DNA from: CAZDCD01 sp964503885
GTDB taxonomy: Bacteria; Bacteroidota; Bacteroidia; Bacteroidales; UBA10428
NCBI GenBank assembly: GCA_964503885.1
Contig: CAZDCD010000002.1
Location: forward strand, 205,511 to 269,510
Direction of reading: 5' to 3'
DNA: 64,000 nucleotides
Shown here: piece after piece, positions 53,582 to 61,449 of the stretch
Position numbering within the stretch: position 1 is the first letter of the stretch
Layout of the letters: every line of letters begins with the position of its first letter
The notes under the pieces: model-generated
Databases searched by the model: none
What the model saw: only the letters and a program-made list of their open reading frames with translations
Told to the model about the DNA's origin: nothing
Position numbers and translations under genes: made by a program

Positions 53582-53681
53582 AAATCAGTATCTTTATGTC
53601 GGTATACCGTTCCGTTAATTAACGCTGTGACAAATTCAGAATCATTAGCTTATCTAAGGTGCCTGTTCTGAAAATCTCTGC

Positions 53682-54101
53682 CTAGACCGAAAGCTTGATA
53701 CCGATCAGTTCTTTGATGTCTTTTATTATTTTCTCGTCCCTGACATCAATCCTGATGCCCCGGCCCTCGGCATATTTCCTGGCTGATTCCAGCTCTTTTT
53801 TTATGTCATCAGATATATGGCTCTGCATGACCATGTCGGTTGCCTTCTGCCCGAAGACAAACGCCACTTTGAAAAATCCCTGCCTGGGCAGCAGGTAGAG
53901 TATTGCCCTCTTTTTATCTTTGATCCGGAAATTCCATCCGTATTTTTCTCCGGAATAGTACCATTCTTTCAGGCCGCCCGGATATTTTGCGAGCACATAA
54001 TCTTCAACTATCTGCCATAATGGGCAGGTATCCCCTAAAAATGCAGCCAGGTCATCTTGTCCGGGTTTCTTTGTTTTTTCAGTAAATATGCTTTTTTCCA
54101 T
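53682..54101 (-). CDS. DUF3788 family protein
   Basis: The 139-residue protein has the DUF3788 pattern: DTCPLWQIVEDYVLAKYPGG, EWYYSGEKYGWNFRI, LYLLPRQGFFKVAFVFGQKA and a C-terminal DVRDEKIIKDIKELIGIK. The family is small and of unknown function. It contains no catalytic motif. Start and length are typical. Confidence 0.85.
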   Translation of the reverse strand: MEKSIFTEKTKKPGQDDLAAFLGDTCPLWQIVEDYVLAKYPGGLKEWYYSGEKYGWNFRIKDKKRAILYLLPRQGFFKVAFVFGQKATDMVMQSHISDDIKKELESARKYAEGRGIRIDVRDEKIIKDIKELIGIKLSV

Positions 54102-54226
54102 TGTCTTTTTTTGGTTGTAGGTGATACGTCAGATTTAAGTAAGGGTATCAGAAAGTATGATAGACTCTATATGTATGATATTCAAATCATTGATACTGAA
54201 ATTATTCATATGATTTTACTGATGCA

Positions 54227-54682
54227 TCACCAATAGTTTTTCATGATTTCCCTGCTCCATTCCGGCTGCCTGAGGGTATCCTGAGGTAAAAATTCCTTCA
54301 TAACCGGCTTGATATCAACCACAGGTGTTCCGTCAATTGCATCGAGGCTGCTGACATATAGTCTACGCTCCTCCCGCTTTAAAAGCCTCACAATGGTTGT
54401 CCCCAGGTGGTTTGGCCTGTTTTTTTTTCGCTGGGCAAAAATACCCACCTTCGGAAACGCCTTGTTTTCTCTCGGATGGCCGCTGGCAATAAAGTCTGTT
54501 GATGATCTGTGAAAATAATAGATTATTTCCAGATGTGAAAACTCTTCAATACCATCAAGGCATTCAGCAGGTAATTCGTCTGCAAGTTCTATTGCAGACT
54601 CAACTGGGTACCAGTTGTCGTCAATAGGTTCTGTTCTGCTGTTTTTCACATATCCTATGGGTGTAATCTTAATTGTTCTCAT
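54227..54682 (-). CDS. trmO: tRNA methyltransferase TrmO (TsaA family)
   Basis: TrmO N6-methylates t6A at position 37 of some tRNAs using S-adenosylmethionine. The 151-residue protein has the family segments ITPIGYVKNSRTEPIDDNWY, YYFHRSSTDFIASGHPRENK and GIFAQRKKNRPNHLGTTIVR, which line the SAM and tRNA site, and a final LDAIDGTPVVDIKPVMKEF. This is a short single-domain form (Escherichia TrmO has an extra C-terminal domain). Confidence 0.9.
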   Translation of the reverse strand: MRTIKITPIGYVKNSRTEPIDDNWYPVESAIELADELPAECLDGIEEFSHLEIIYYFHRSSTDFIASGHPRENKAFPKVGIFAQRKKNRPNHLGTTIVRLLKREERRLYVSSLDAIDGTPVVDIKPVMKEFLPQDTLRQPEWSREIMKNYW

Positions 54683-54777
54683 TGGAGTGTCTTGGTTATA
54701 AAAAGGACCTGTGCTTATCGAGCCAATCGCATCATGCCGGTCGTTCTAACCCGTGAATAAAGCAGGCTGACATCACA

Positions 54778-55335
54778 TCAGAACAGAAAGGGCACTAATG
54801 TAAAGGTTCTTTTTTTATATTCTGTATATTCAGGGTATTGTAAGATCAATACCGATTCCTCTTTCTTTATACGCAGCAATATACCCGTTAAACACAGGAG
54901 GATAAATACCCAGGTTATCCTGCATGAAAAAATAGCGGACCCCGAAACCGATATAAGCAATACGGCCAGGTAAAGCGGATGACGGATATATCTGTAAATC
55001 CCGGTGACCACAAGCCGCGTATTGTCCCCGAATTTCAGGACGACAGAGAAATTCTTCCCGAGAGTAACCAGGGCTGTAATCCTCAATACAGCTCCGGCAC
55101 CAAAAATTGAAAATCCTGACGCTATCAAAAAAGCGTTTAACCGGTAATTCAGGAGCACATACTCCAGGGGTGCGAGATAAACGCTCAGGTAAAAAGGAAC
55201 CATAATAAACAGGTAGCTTCTGTCCTTGTTCCTAAATTTCCTGTCAGAGAATCGCAAAAGAAGAACTATTTCAACTGCTCCGTATAGAGCTAGCGACAAA
55301 AAATAGATGACGATCAATGACTTATTTGTTTCCAT
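54778..55335 (-). CDS. Isoprenylcysteine carboxyl methyltransferase (ICMT)-family membrane protein, second copy
   Basis: The 185-residue protein has about five membrane helices and the family signature YIRHPLYLAVLLISVSGSAI, then a late LRIKKEESVLILQYPEYTEY. Topology matches the copy at 10232-10789, with which it shares only family motifs. The methyl acceptor is unknown. The gene is complete. Confidence 0.85.
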   Translation of the reverse strand: METNKSLIVIYFLSLALYGAVEIVLLLRFSDRKFRNKDRSYLFIMVPFYLSVYLAPLEYVLLNYRLNAFLIASGFSIFGAGAVLRITALVTLGKNFSVVLKFGDNTRLVVTGIYRYIRHPLYLAVLLISVSGSAIFSCRITWVFILLCLTGILLRIKKEESVLILQYPEYTEYKKRTFTLVPFLF

Positions 55336-55380
55336 GCCTTATGTTTGCGGAATCGCAATATTTTCTGAGATAGCATTCAT

Positions 55381-56004
55381 TCAGCACCTTTTCATGATTT
55401 TACGGGCTTCTTTTACCACAACATTCTTTTTTGCTTCGAGATACGGATTAACGATCCTGCCGATCTCTGCCTTATATGCCGGCTGATGATCAAGGATAGC
55501 ATTGAATCCTTTAAATACCTGCCTGGCATGTTTCTCATCCCATATGTCAAGCACTGCTTTCAGAATTCCGAAGGCTTTCTCTGACGCGTCCTTACCTGTT
55601 TTCGCATAATTGGCAACAATATCCACACTATAATCACGCACTATGGTGCTTTTATCTCTTTCAATCATTTCCCGGAGATCTGGCAGGAGCGTAAATACAA
55701 TTTCGGGGATCTTATCTGCAATAAGTGAGAGTGCATGAGCCGCCTCCCATCGTGTTTTGGTCTCTTTGCTTAATAACAAGGAAATGATTGCTTCAGCAAA
55801 CGGAACCACCAGATCGGGATTGTGTTCCGCAACCATGGTAAAGACCTCGATGCAGTCGGATTGAAGCTTCTTGTCGTTGTGATGGAAACCGTCTGCAATT
55901 TCATGAAGCAGATCAGGATGTTGAAGGCATTGAACGGCGACCTGCCTGTTTGATTCTTCTGTTCTGTCGCCTGCGGCAGATGACAGTTTCTTCAATAGTT
56001 CCAT
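55381..56004 (-). CDS. HEAT-repeat protein
   Basis: The 207-residue product is almost entirely alpha-helical with HEAT-like repeats: KLQSDCIEVFTMVAEHNPDL, TRWEAAHALSLIADKIPEIV and TIVRDYSVDIVANYAKTGKD. It has no catalytic residues and is likely a protein-interaction scaffold. It precedes the ICMT-like gene by 45 bases. Confidence 0.85.
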   Translation of the reverse strand: MELLKKLSSAAGDRTEESNRQVAVQCLQHPDLLHEIADGFHHNDKKLQSDCIEVFTMVAEHNPDLVVPFAEAIISLLLSKETKTRWEAAHALSLIADKIPEIVFTLLPDLREMIERDKSTIVRDYSVDIVANYAKTGKDASEKAFGILKAVLDIWDEKHARQVFKGFNAILDHQPAYKAEIGRIVNPYLEAKKNVVVKEARKIMKRC

Positions 56005-56565
56005 AAGTATTGCTTTTCAGGTGAGGATGAAGACCAGTCATCGGTCCTAAAGGGTGAGGAGGGCAATCCTGCCCTGTTGTATAAGTTAGCATTTTCAGGG
56101 TTATCGGCCCATGCAATGTCTGCATGGATGATTTGGCTGATCAGATGAGGGAGTTTAACCTGACCTGCAACCGGAACCATGCAGAATAAATGGCAAATGA
56201 AGATCAATCCGGTTGGATTACCAACGTTTCTTCTTATTAATCTTTTGCGCATAATTGATCAGATAACCTGAAGATATTAAATTCCATTAAGGGCCCTGGC
56301 AGCTAAGATCGAAAAAAAACGAAAGTTCATGAACATGCCAGTGTATTTTTTATTGTAATTTCCGATAAGCAATGTTAAATGAACGTTATCTCTAAATAAT
56401 AGTGCTTTTACCTTATGCTGTTAAGACATCCTAATTTGAATGAATGTCCGTGACTAGTATTGAATAATGCATTAAAGTCGCTTAGCAAACCATCAATCGA
56501 AGCAAGGAGACTTAGTACTATATTATCAGTTAACTGATTATAAAAATGCTCACTATTTCCTGATC
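56005..56565. other. 560-base gap with no convincing gene; one perfect palindrome
   Basis: Two short overlapping minus-strand open frames near 55913-56252 show no protein-like pattern and overlap the HEAT gene start. ATCAGTTAACTGAT at 56525-56538 is a perfect 14-base palindrome that could be an operator. The rest is AT-rich with no recognisable structure. Confidence 0.4.
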
Positions 56566-57060
56566 CTACCTACCAAATCTGTATTCGAATTCAATCTCGT
56601 GTTTTATCGGAATACCATGTTCACCAAATTCCGGAATTTCCGGTTTCAGTTTTCTTGATTTCTTCACCGCATCTCTATGAAATCCTATCCATTCAAATCC
56701 TCTTTTCTGGTAAAACCGGATGGCATGTGTATTATCATTTGTTGTAATCAGCCAGATCCTGTCGCACCCCACCTGTTCTGCCACCTCAACGACTTTATTA
56801 ATCAATTGCGTAGCCAGACCTGAATTTTCTACCGTACTGACAAGCGTAACAATTTCACAGTCCTTCTCATGAATGGCAAATGTAATCAGTCCTATAACTT
56901 CGCTATTCTTTTTGCATATGAATCCGGGCAATTCCGGCACATTATGTATCCTTCCTCTCGAGATGACAATGCATGAACCCCAGCTCTCAGCAACAAATGC
57001 ATCGATGATTGTCTTGTCTTCTTTTTTTATTTCAGCCAAATGAAAATCAGGTGTGTTCAT
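56566..57060 (-). CDS. GNAT-family N-acetyltransferase, in frame with a broken lipoprotein gene
   Basis: Starting at the ATG at 57060 (MNTPDFHLAEIKKEDKTII), the 164-residue product is a compact GNAT with the acetyl-CoA loop LVSTVENSGLATQLINKVVE and the closing YQKRGFEWIGFHRDAVKKS. The frame is open upstream without a stop to 57330 and encodes the back half of a lipoprotein-like protein there. The ATG is therefore a judgement; if the ancestral lipoprotein stop was lost, a fusion could occur. Substrate unknown. Confidence 0.85.
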   Translation of the reverse strand: MNTPDFHLAEIKKEDKTIIDAFVAESWGSCIVISRGRIHNVPELPGFICKKNSEVIGLITFAIHEKDCEIVTLVSTVENSGLATQLINKVVEVAEQVGCDRIWLITTNDNTHAIRFYQKRGFEWIGFHRDAVKKSRKLKPEIPEFGEHGIPIKHEIEFEYRFGR

Positions 57061-57510
57061 TGTCCGAAAATTTAATGCCTGTTGATTATCGTTTTGGCTA
57101 AAAGGTTCCATTTTTAGCAAGGAATACTCCATATTTCGTCCGTTTTTCTTTCCGGCAATTTTCAATCTTTTGCCGTCATAAAAATAATTAAATTCACCGC
57201 TCAGAACAAATGTCGGGCCATATAAAGCAGGAACCGAGAAGAACAGGGTATCGCTAAACCGAATGGTTGTATGATTTACCTCAAGCCGTCCTGCCCCTGT
57301 TCCATAGGGTTCATTTGTTGAACACTCCTAAAACCCACCTGAGATGCCGAGTGAAACAGTTCCGGCTATCGCGGGAAGATCGGTTGATCTGAAAGTTCCC
57401 GAGAAATAGTTGGGATCAATCGGATCAAGAATACATGGTGCCTCTGTTTTCCTGCAACCGCCGAACAACACCATGTAAATTACCAGAGACATCAGTTGAA
57501 GTTTTTTCAT
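57061..57510 (-). pseudogene. Small lipoprotein gene broken by an in-frame amber codon
   Basis: From ATG 57510 the frame reads a lipoprotein signal (MVLFGGCRKTEAPC) and 60 residues ending SLGISGGF, then TAG at 57328-57330. The same frame continues without a break with ECSTNEPYGTGAGRLEVNHT and then a beta-rich region VPALYGPTFVLSGEFNYFYD and MEYSLLKMEP, up to the GNAT start. A single sense codon (TAT or TAC to TAG) explains the loss. There is no stop between this tail and the GNAT gene. The family appears to be a small secreted beta-barrel lipoprotein of unknown role. A sequencing error at one base is the alternative. Confidence 0.68.
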
Positions 57511-57669
57511 TATTCCTGAATTTTCTCTATTGAGGCCATATCGGCTATTTTGGTTGCTTCGAAAGACCGCCGGGGTTGTAGTATCTAACAGAAGAGCAAG
57601 TGGATATAACTTTCAGACATTTCGGTACACTGGCAGAAGTAAATCGTATCATTTCACTTTGGTACCAGA

Positions 57670-58152
57670 TCATCCTTTATTTATCAATTCATCGATTTCA
57701 TTCAAATGCAATTTGAAATGCCCCAGGTAGTCAATAATCATGTCTTTTAAAGAAATTAATCGTTCCTTGTTACAATACCACTGATAATCCAGTTTTGAAG
57801 GGTTTACATTCTTCATTAGATGGACTATATGCAAATTGGAATATTTCCACAGGTTGATCATATTGTTCCAATCTTCATCCTGGTAGTGCTGAATTGCAAT
57901 CCACCTGTCGTTATTCCCATCGGTGGCATAGTTTGGGAATCTCAGAGGACTTTCCTGGTATTGCAGATGCACAATCCGGTGTGTATTGTTTGAGGCCGAA
58001 TCGATCATATGCCCGATAATCTGTTTGATCGTGCGGTTCTGGTTGTTTTGTCTTTCAGTAATTACGCTATCCGGTAAACCTGATAGTTTAGGTTCCCACT
58101 CATTAATCAGCGTTAATACTTCACGGGCAACCGGTTCAAATTCTTGAATCAT
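57670..58152 (-). CDS. DinB-family protein
   Basis: The 160-residue four-helix protein has the metal-binding His positions of the DinB superfamily: GHMIDSASNNTHRIVHLQYQ near residue 47 and DYLGHFKLHLNEIDEL near 145. DinB/YfiT-like proteins are metal-dependent hydrolases or thiol-transfer proteins induced by DNA damage in Bacillus; the activity here is unknown. It has a normal length and ATG start. Confidence 0.88.
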   Translation of the reverse strand: MIQEFEPVAREVLTLINEWEPKLSGLPDSVITERQNNQNRTIKQIIGHMIDSASNNTHRIVHLQYQESPLRFPNYATDGNNDRWIAIQHYQDEDWNNMINLWKYSNLHIVHLMKNVNPSKLDYQWYCNKERLISLKDMIIDYLGHFKLHLNEIDELINKG

Positions 58153-58222
58153 AAACCATTAATTTAATGTAGAAACGGTAATTTTTATGGGTATATTATA
58201 TAATGTATGATCCTTTAATTAC

Positions 58223-58819
58223 CTATTTTTCGGAATTTTTAAGTATCAGCTCTACCACATCATAGGGAACGGCATCGAACATGTCCTCAACATTATTTGT
58301 GTAGTCTGAGTTATGGCTCATGATCGCATCTTTTACAAGAAAAGCTTTGTAGTCGTGGTTTTGTGCACCTATAGAGGTTGCCAGTACACAGCCAACCGCG
58401 CTTAGTCCGCAGAGAAATAATGTATTGCTTCCGTTTTCTTTCAGAAGGCTATCCAGGTTCGTTTTATTAAATCCATCAGGGTATGTTTTAATTATCCTGG
58501 GATCTTCGGTTTTGATCGACACAGAGGCTGGAAATTCAAATTGTTCTGTACCGGGTTTTGGTCCGTATTTTTCACTGAAATGGTAAATTCTAATTACCGG
58601 ATAGCCATTATCACGAAAGAGTTCGATCAATCTGTTGATAAAGTAAAAAGCCACGGCTTTTTGCTTCTCAGGGACCATAGGCAGGTAAGCATTCTGGATG
58701 TCAATGATCAGCAGGGCTGGTTTTATCTGAGTTTCAGACTGCCTGTTTTTATCTTGTGAAAATGATGCGCCTGAGGTAATCATTGTCAGGATAGTAAGGA
58801 TACTAAACAGTTTTCTCAT
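58223..58819 (-). CDS. Secreted isochorismatase-family cysteine hydrolase
   Basis: The 198-residue protein has a signal peptide (TMITSGASFSQ) and the cysteine-hydrolase catalytic triad positions: Asp in ALLIIDIQNAYL, Lys in a central FPASVSIKTED segment, and Cys in FLCGLSAVGCVLATSIGA. Export is unusual for this fold, which is generally cytosolic. It may hydrolyse an amide such as nicotinamide-like or a small ester. Confidence 0.87.
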   Translation of the reverse strand: MRKLFSILTILTMITSGASFSQDKNRQSETQIKPALLIIDIQNAYLPMVPEKQKAVAFYFINRLIELFRDNGYPVIRIYHFSEKYGPKPGTEQFEFPASVSIKTEDPRIIKTYPDGFNKTNLDSLLKENGSNTLFLCGLSAVGCVLATSIGAQNHDYKAFLVKDAIMSHNSDYTNNVEDMFDAVPYDVVELILKNSEK

Positions 58820-59440
58820 AGCATAAAGAATTTTTTATTTAACTCGACATAAAAGACTTTGATAATCAATTTTTTATATGAGACTCTTTGTGAATCTTCG
58901 TGACTTTGTGCCTTCGTGGCTTATTTTCACAACTATTTAATGATGCGAAGGTATTATGTTTGAAAAATGCATGAGTTATAGTTTTTATAAGGTGTTATAA
59001 AACTAAGTTAAACCAAAAATTCAAGCGAATGCAAACGAAAATTAATGAAAATTTGTTTAAAATTCAACCTTTTTTCGAGTCATCTTTATTTGGCATGTAA
59101 TTGATTTTATCGGATTTCTTTACGATTAATTCTAAGAGAGAATTTTTTGCAGTTGAATTATTTGCTATTCGTTCTTCTGAAAACAATTTATTGTACTTTT
59201 TATTAGATGCATAACAAATCATTCTTTTTAATGTTTTTATTTTATTGATAGTTTGATAATTACACCTTGTAAATTCATGATATCGAATAATCTAAACAGG
59301 AATCATCCTTCATACAAAAAATTCTTATTATCATTGTAATCAAAATAACCCGCACCTAAATCTTTTTTATCAGACTTCTATATTTGTTTTGATTACACTT
59401 TGTTTTTGATAATTGCTGAATACATATTATATAAAGTCCA
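58820..59440. other. Long AT-rich gap with a T/G-rich quasi-repeat
   Basis: No gene is visible in this 620-base region between divergent genes. At 58882-58922 a quasi-periodic TTTGTG / CTTCGTG tract repeats about four times; similar tracts occur between genes in other Bacteroidota, to my memory. The region must hold the promoters of the isochorismatase gene and the sigma factor. Confidence 0.5.
59379..59386 (+). promoter_or_regulatory. -7 promoter box TATATTTG before the FecI-type sigma gene
   Basis: This is a perfect TAnnTTTG match 54 bases before the TTG start. No -33 TTG is seen at the expected spacing. Confidence 0.35.
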
Positions 59441-60007
59441 TTGGATAAGAAAGAAAACAATCATGACCTGTATTTTTTTTACTGCTTAAAAAGCGGGGAT
59501 GAAAAGGCATTCGATTACCTGTTTAATTTTTACTATTCTGGGATGATTGTTTATGCAAATAAATTCCTGAATGACAACCATTTATCGGAAGAAATCGTAC
59601 AAGGGATATTTGTAAAGTTATGGCAAGGCAGAAAGTCGATTGAGATTGAGGTTTCTGTGAAATCTTATCTTTTTCAATCAGTCCGAAATAAGTGCCTTGA
59701 TATCATCAAACATAAAAAAATCAAGGAAGATTATGCCAAAAGATTTATTGAGGATCAGGCAAGTGAAGCGACTGATGATCATACATGGAATACTTTTATT
59801 GAAGCCGAACTTTATGCTATTCTGTCTCAGGCCGTGAGCAAGCTGCCTCAGGAGTGCGGAAGAATATTCCGGTACAGCCGGTTCAAAAATTTGAAAAACA
59901 AAGAAATAGCCGAAAAACTGGGAATATCAGTTAAAACTGTTGAGAATCAAATTTTTAAAGCACTCAAATTAATCAGGAATGAATTAAAAGATTATCTTTC
60001 ACTATAA
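59441..60007 (+). CDS. FecI-type ECF sigma factor
   Basis: The 188-residue protein has sigma region 2 (residues 12-85: GDEKAFDYLFNFYYSGMIVY, then LSEEIVQGIFVKLWQ) and region 4 (residues 125-185: LPQECGRIFRYSRFKNLKNK, then EIAEKLGISVKTVENQIFKA). It is the usual Bacteroidota partner of a FecR anti-sigma and a TonB-dependent SusC receptor for glycan sensing, and the next two genes are exactly these. The only in-frame start near the beginning is TTG at 59441, unusual but plausible. Confidence 0.94.
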   Translation: MDKKENNHDLYFFYCLKSGDEKAFDYLFNFYYSGMIVYANKFLNDNHLSEEIVQGIFVKLWQGRKSIEIEVSVKSYLFQSVRNKCLDIIKHKKIKEDYAKRFIEDQASEATDDHTWNTFIEAELYAILSQAVSKLPQECGRIFRYSRFKNLKNKEIAEKLGISVKTVENQIFKALKLIRNELKDYLSL

Positions 60008-60164
60008 TTTAGTGGGATCAATCAGTAAAACAATATATGCCGGCAAAGCTTTAGAAAGATATTTCTGAGCGATAATTTTTATTGCTCAAGTTTTTTCGGA
60101 AATAAAAATATAACCACGATAGGTATTGTACAAATCCGAATCGTCATGGTATGAGAATAAGAAT

Positions 60165-61295
60165 ATGAAAATGGATCCTGAAATGGAAAGTGTGTTTATT
60201 AGGCATTTTGAAGGTATTGCTCTGCCTGAAGAAGAGGATATGATAAGGTTATGGATATCTGAAAGCGAGGATAATAAAAAAGAATATGAACAGCTGAAAT
60301 ATTTTTGGGAAATAAGTTCCAGGATACATATCATGCAACAGGTAGATGTCGATTCCGCAAGGAAAAAAGTGAAATCACAGATACGTGACTTTAAAAAAAC
60401 ACTCAATGTATGGTATTACTGGCAAAGGATATCTGCAGTTCTTGCTATTCTTTTAATCCCCGCATCAATACTCTTTTTTGATAACCTTCATTCGAAGAAA
60501 ACGGTTTTTATTCCATTTCGCGAAATTACCTCTGCTTATGGTGTCAGAAATCATTTCAATCTCCCGGACGGATCTGAAGTATGGCTGAATTCGGGAAGTA
60601 AAATCAAATTTCCGGAAAAATTTTCATCCACTAAACGTGAACTATTTCTTGAAGGTGAAGCTTTTTTTAACGTCGTAAAAAATCCATCAAAACCCTTTTA
60701 TGTTAATCTTGGCGAGGTTTCAGTGAAAGCTCTGGGTACCTCTTTTAACATAGCGGCCTATAAAGGTGAAAGCACTTTTGAAACAACCTTATTGAACGGT
60801 AACGTGCAGATCGTTAAAAAGAGTACACGGGATAATGAAATTGTCTTGTTCAAGATGGCCCCTAATCAACATGCTGTGTACAAAAAAATGTATAATAATA
60901 TTGTACTATCTGAAATAACTGATATTCAAACTGAAACTAAGAAAAACAACCAATCAGGCGATGGGATTATTTCACCAAATAACCGGACCGATACAGGCAA
61001 CCTTGAAAATAAATATACATCATGGGTTGAAGGTAAATTGTTCTTCAGGAATGATCGTATGGACGATGTGGTTAAAAGACTGGAAAGGTGGTATAATGTA
61101 GATATCGTTTTGCAGGATTCCATCCTCTATGATTTTCGTTACAACGCTACATTTATTGATGAAACTTTTGAACAGGTACTGGATCTTCTTGTGTTGAGTG
61201 CCCCGATTGAATATACGCTGACTGAAAGAAAACCTAATGAAGATAATTCATATTCGAAAAAATTAGTGACAATCAAACTAAAAACCAATTATTGA
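60165..61295 (+). CDS. FecR-type anti-sigma factor
   Basis: The 376-residue inner-membrane protein has a cytosolic sigma-binding N-terminus, one membrane helix (VLAILLIPASILFF, about residue 100), the periplasmic FecR domain (ITSAYGVRNHFNLPDGSEVW, GEAFFNVVKNPSKPFYV) and a C-terminal DUF4974 region (VVKRLERWYNVDIVLQD, LDLLVLSAPIEYTL). It senses the signal from the outer-membrane receptor's N-terminal domain and releases the sigma factor. I start at ATG 60165; the open frame reaches a TTG at 60126. Confidence 0.95.
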   Translation: MKMDPEMESVFIRHFEGIALPEEEDMIRLWISESEDNKKEYEQLKYFWEISSRIHIMQQVDVDSARKKVKSQIRDFKKTLNVWYYWQRISAVLAILLIPASILFFDNLHSKKTVFIPFREITSAYGVRNHFNLPDGSEVWLNSGSKIKFPEKFSSTKRELFLEGEAFFNVVKNPSKPFYVNLGEVSVKALGTSFNIAAYKGESTFETTLLNGNVQIVKKSTRDNEIVLFKMAPNQHAVYKKMYNNIVLSEITDIQTETKKNNQSGDGIISPNNRTDTGNLENKYTSWVEGKLFFRNDRMDDVVKRLERWYNVDIVLQDSILYDFRYNATFIDETFEQVLDLLVLSAPIEYTLTERKPNEDNSYSKKLVTIKLKTNY

Positions 61296-61391
61296 CTAAA
61301 CTGAAATGCTTATGGTGAAAAAATCATCTGAATAAATGAAAAAATGCGGAAAGTAATTGGACTTACTCTCCGCACAAACTCCTTTTATGGT

Positions 61392-61417
61392 CTTTTATTT
61401 CGTTCCGGAAATAAAAG
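61392..61417. terminator. Ten-base-pair hairpin upstream of susC
   Basis: CTTTTATTTC at 61392-61401 pairs perfectly with GAAATAAAAG at 61408-61417 across six bases, 33 bases before the susC ATG and 97 after the FecR stop. It may be a leader hairpin that limits read-through from the regulatory genes, or a transcript-stability element for susC; no T-run follows. Confidence 0.5.
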
Positions 61418-61449
61418 GGTAAAGAATACTAATTTAACCTGACAAATCT

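Noticed and set aside
55913..56252. Two overlapping minus-strand open frames upstream of the HEAT gene
   Set aside because: They are out of frame with each other, overlap the HEAT gene and show no conserved pattern; two such frames together suggest chance.
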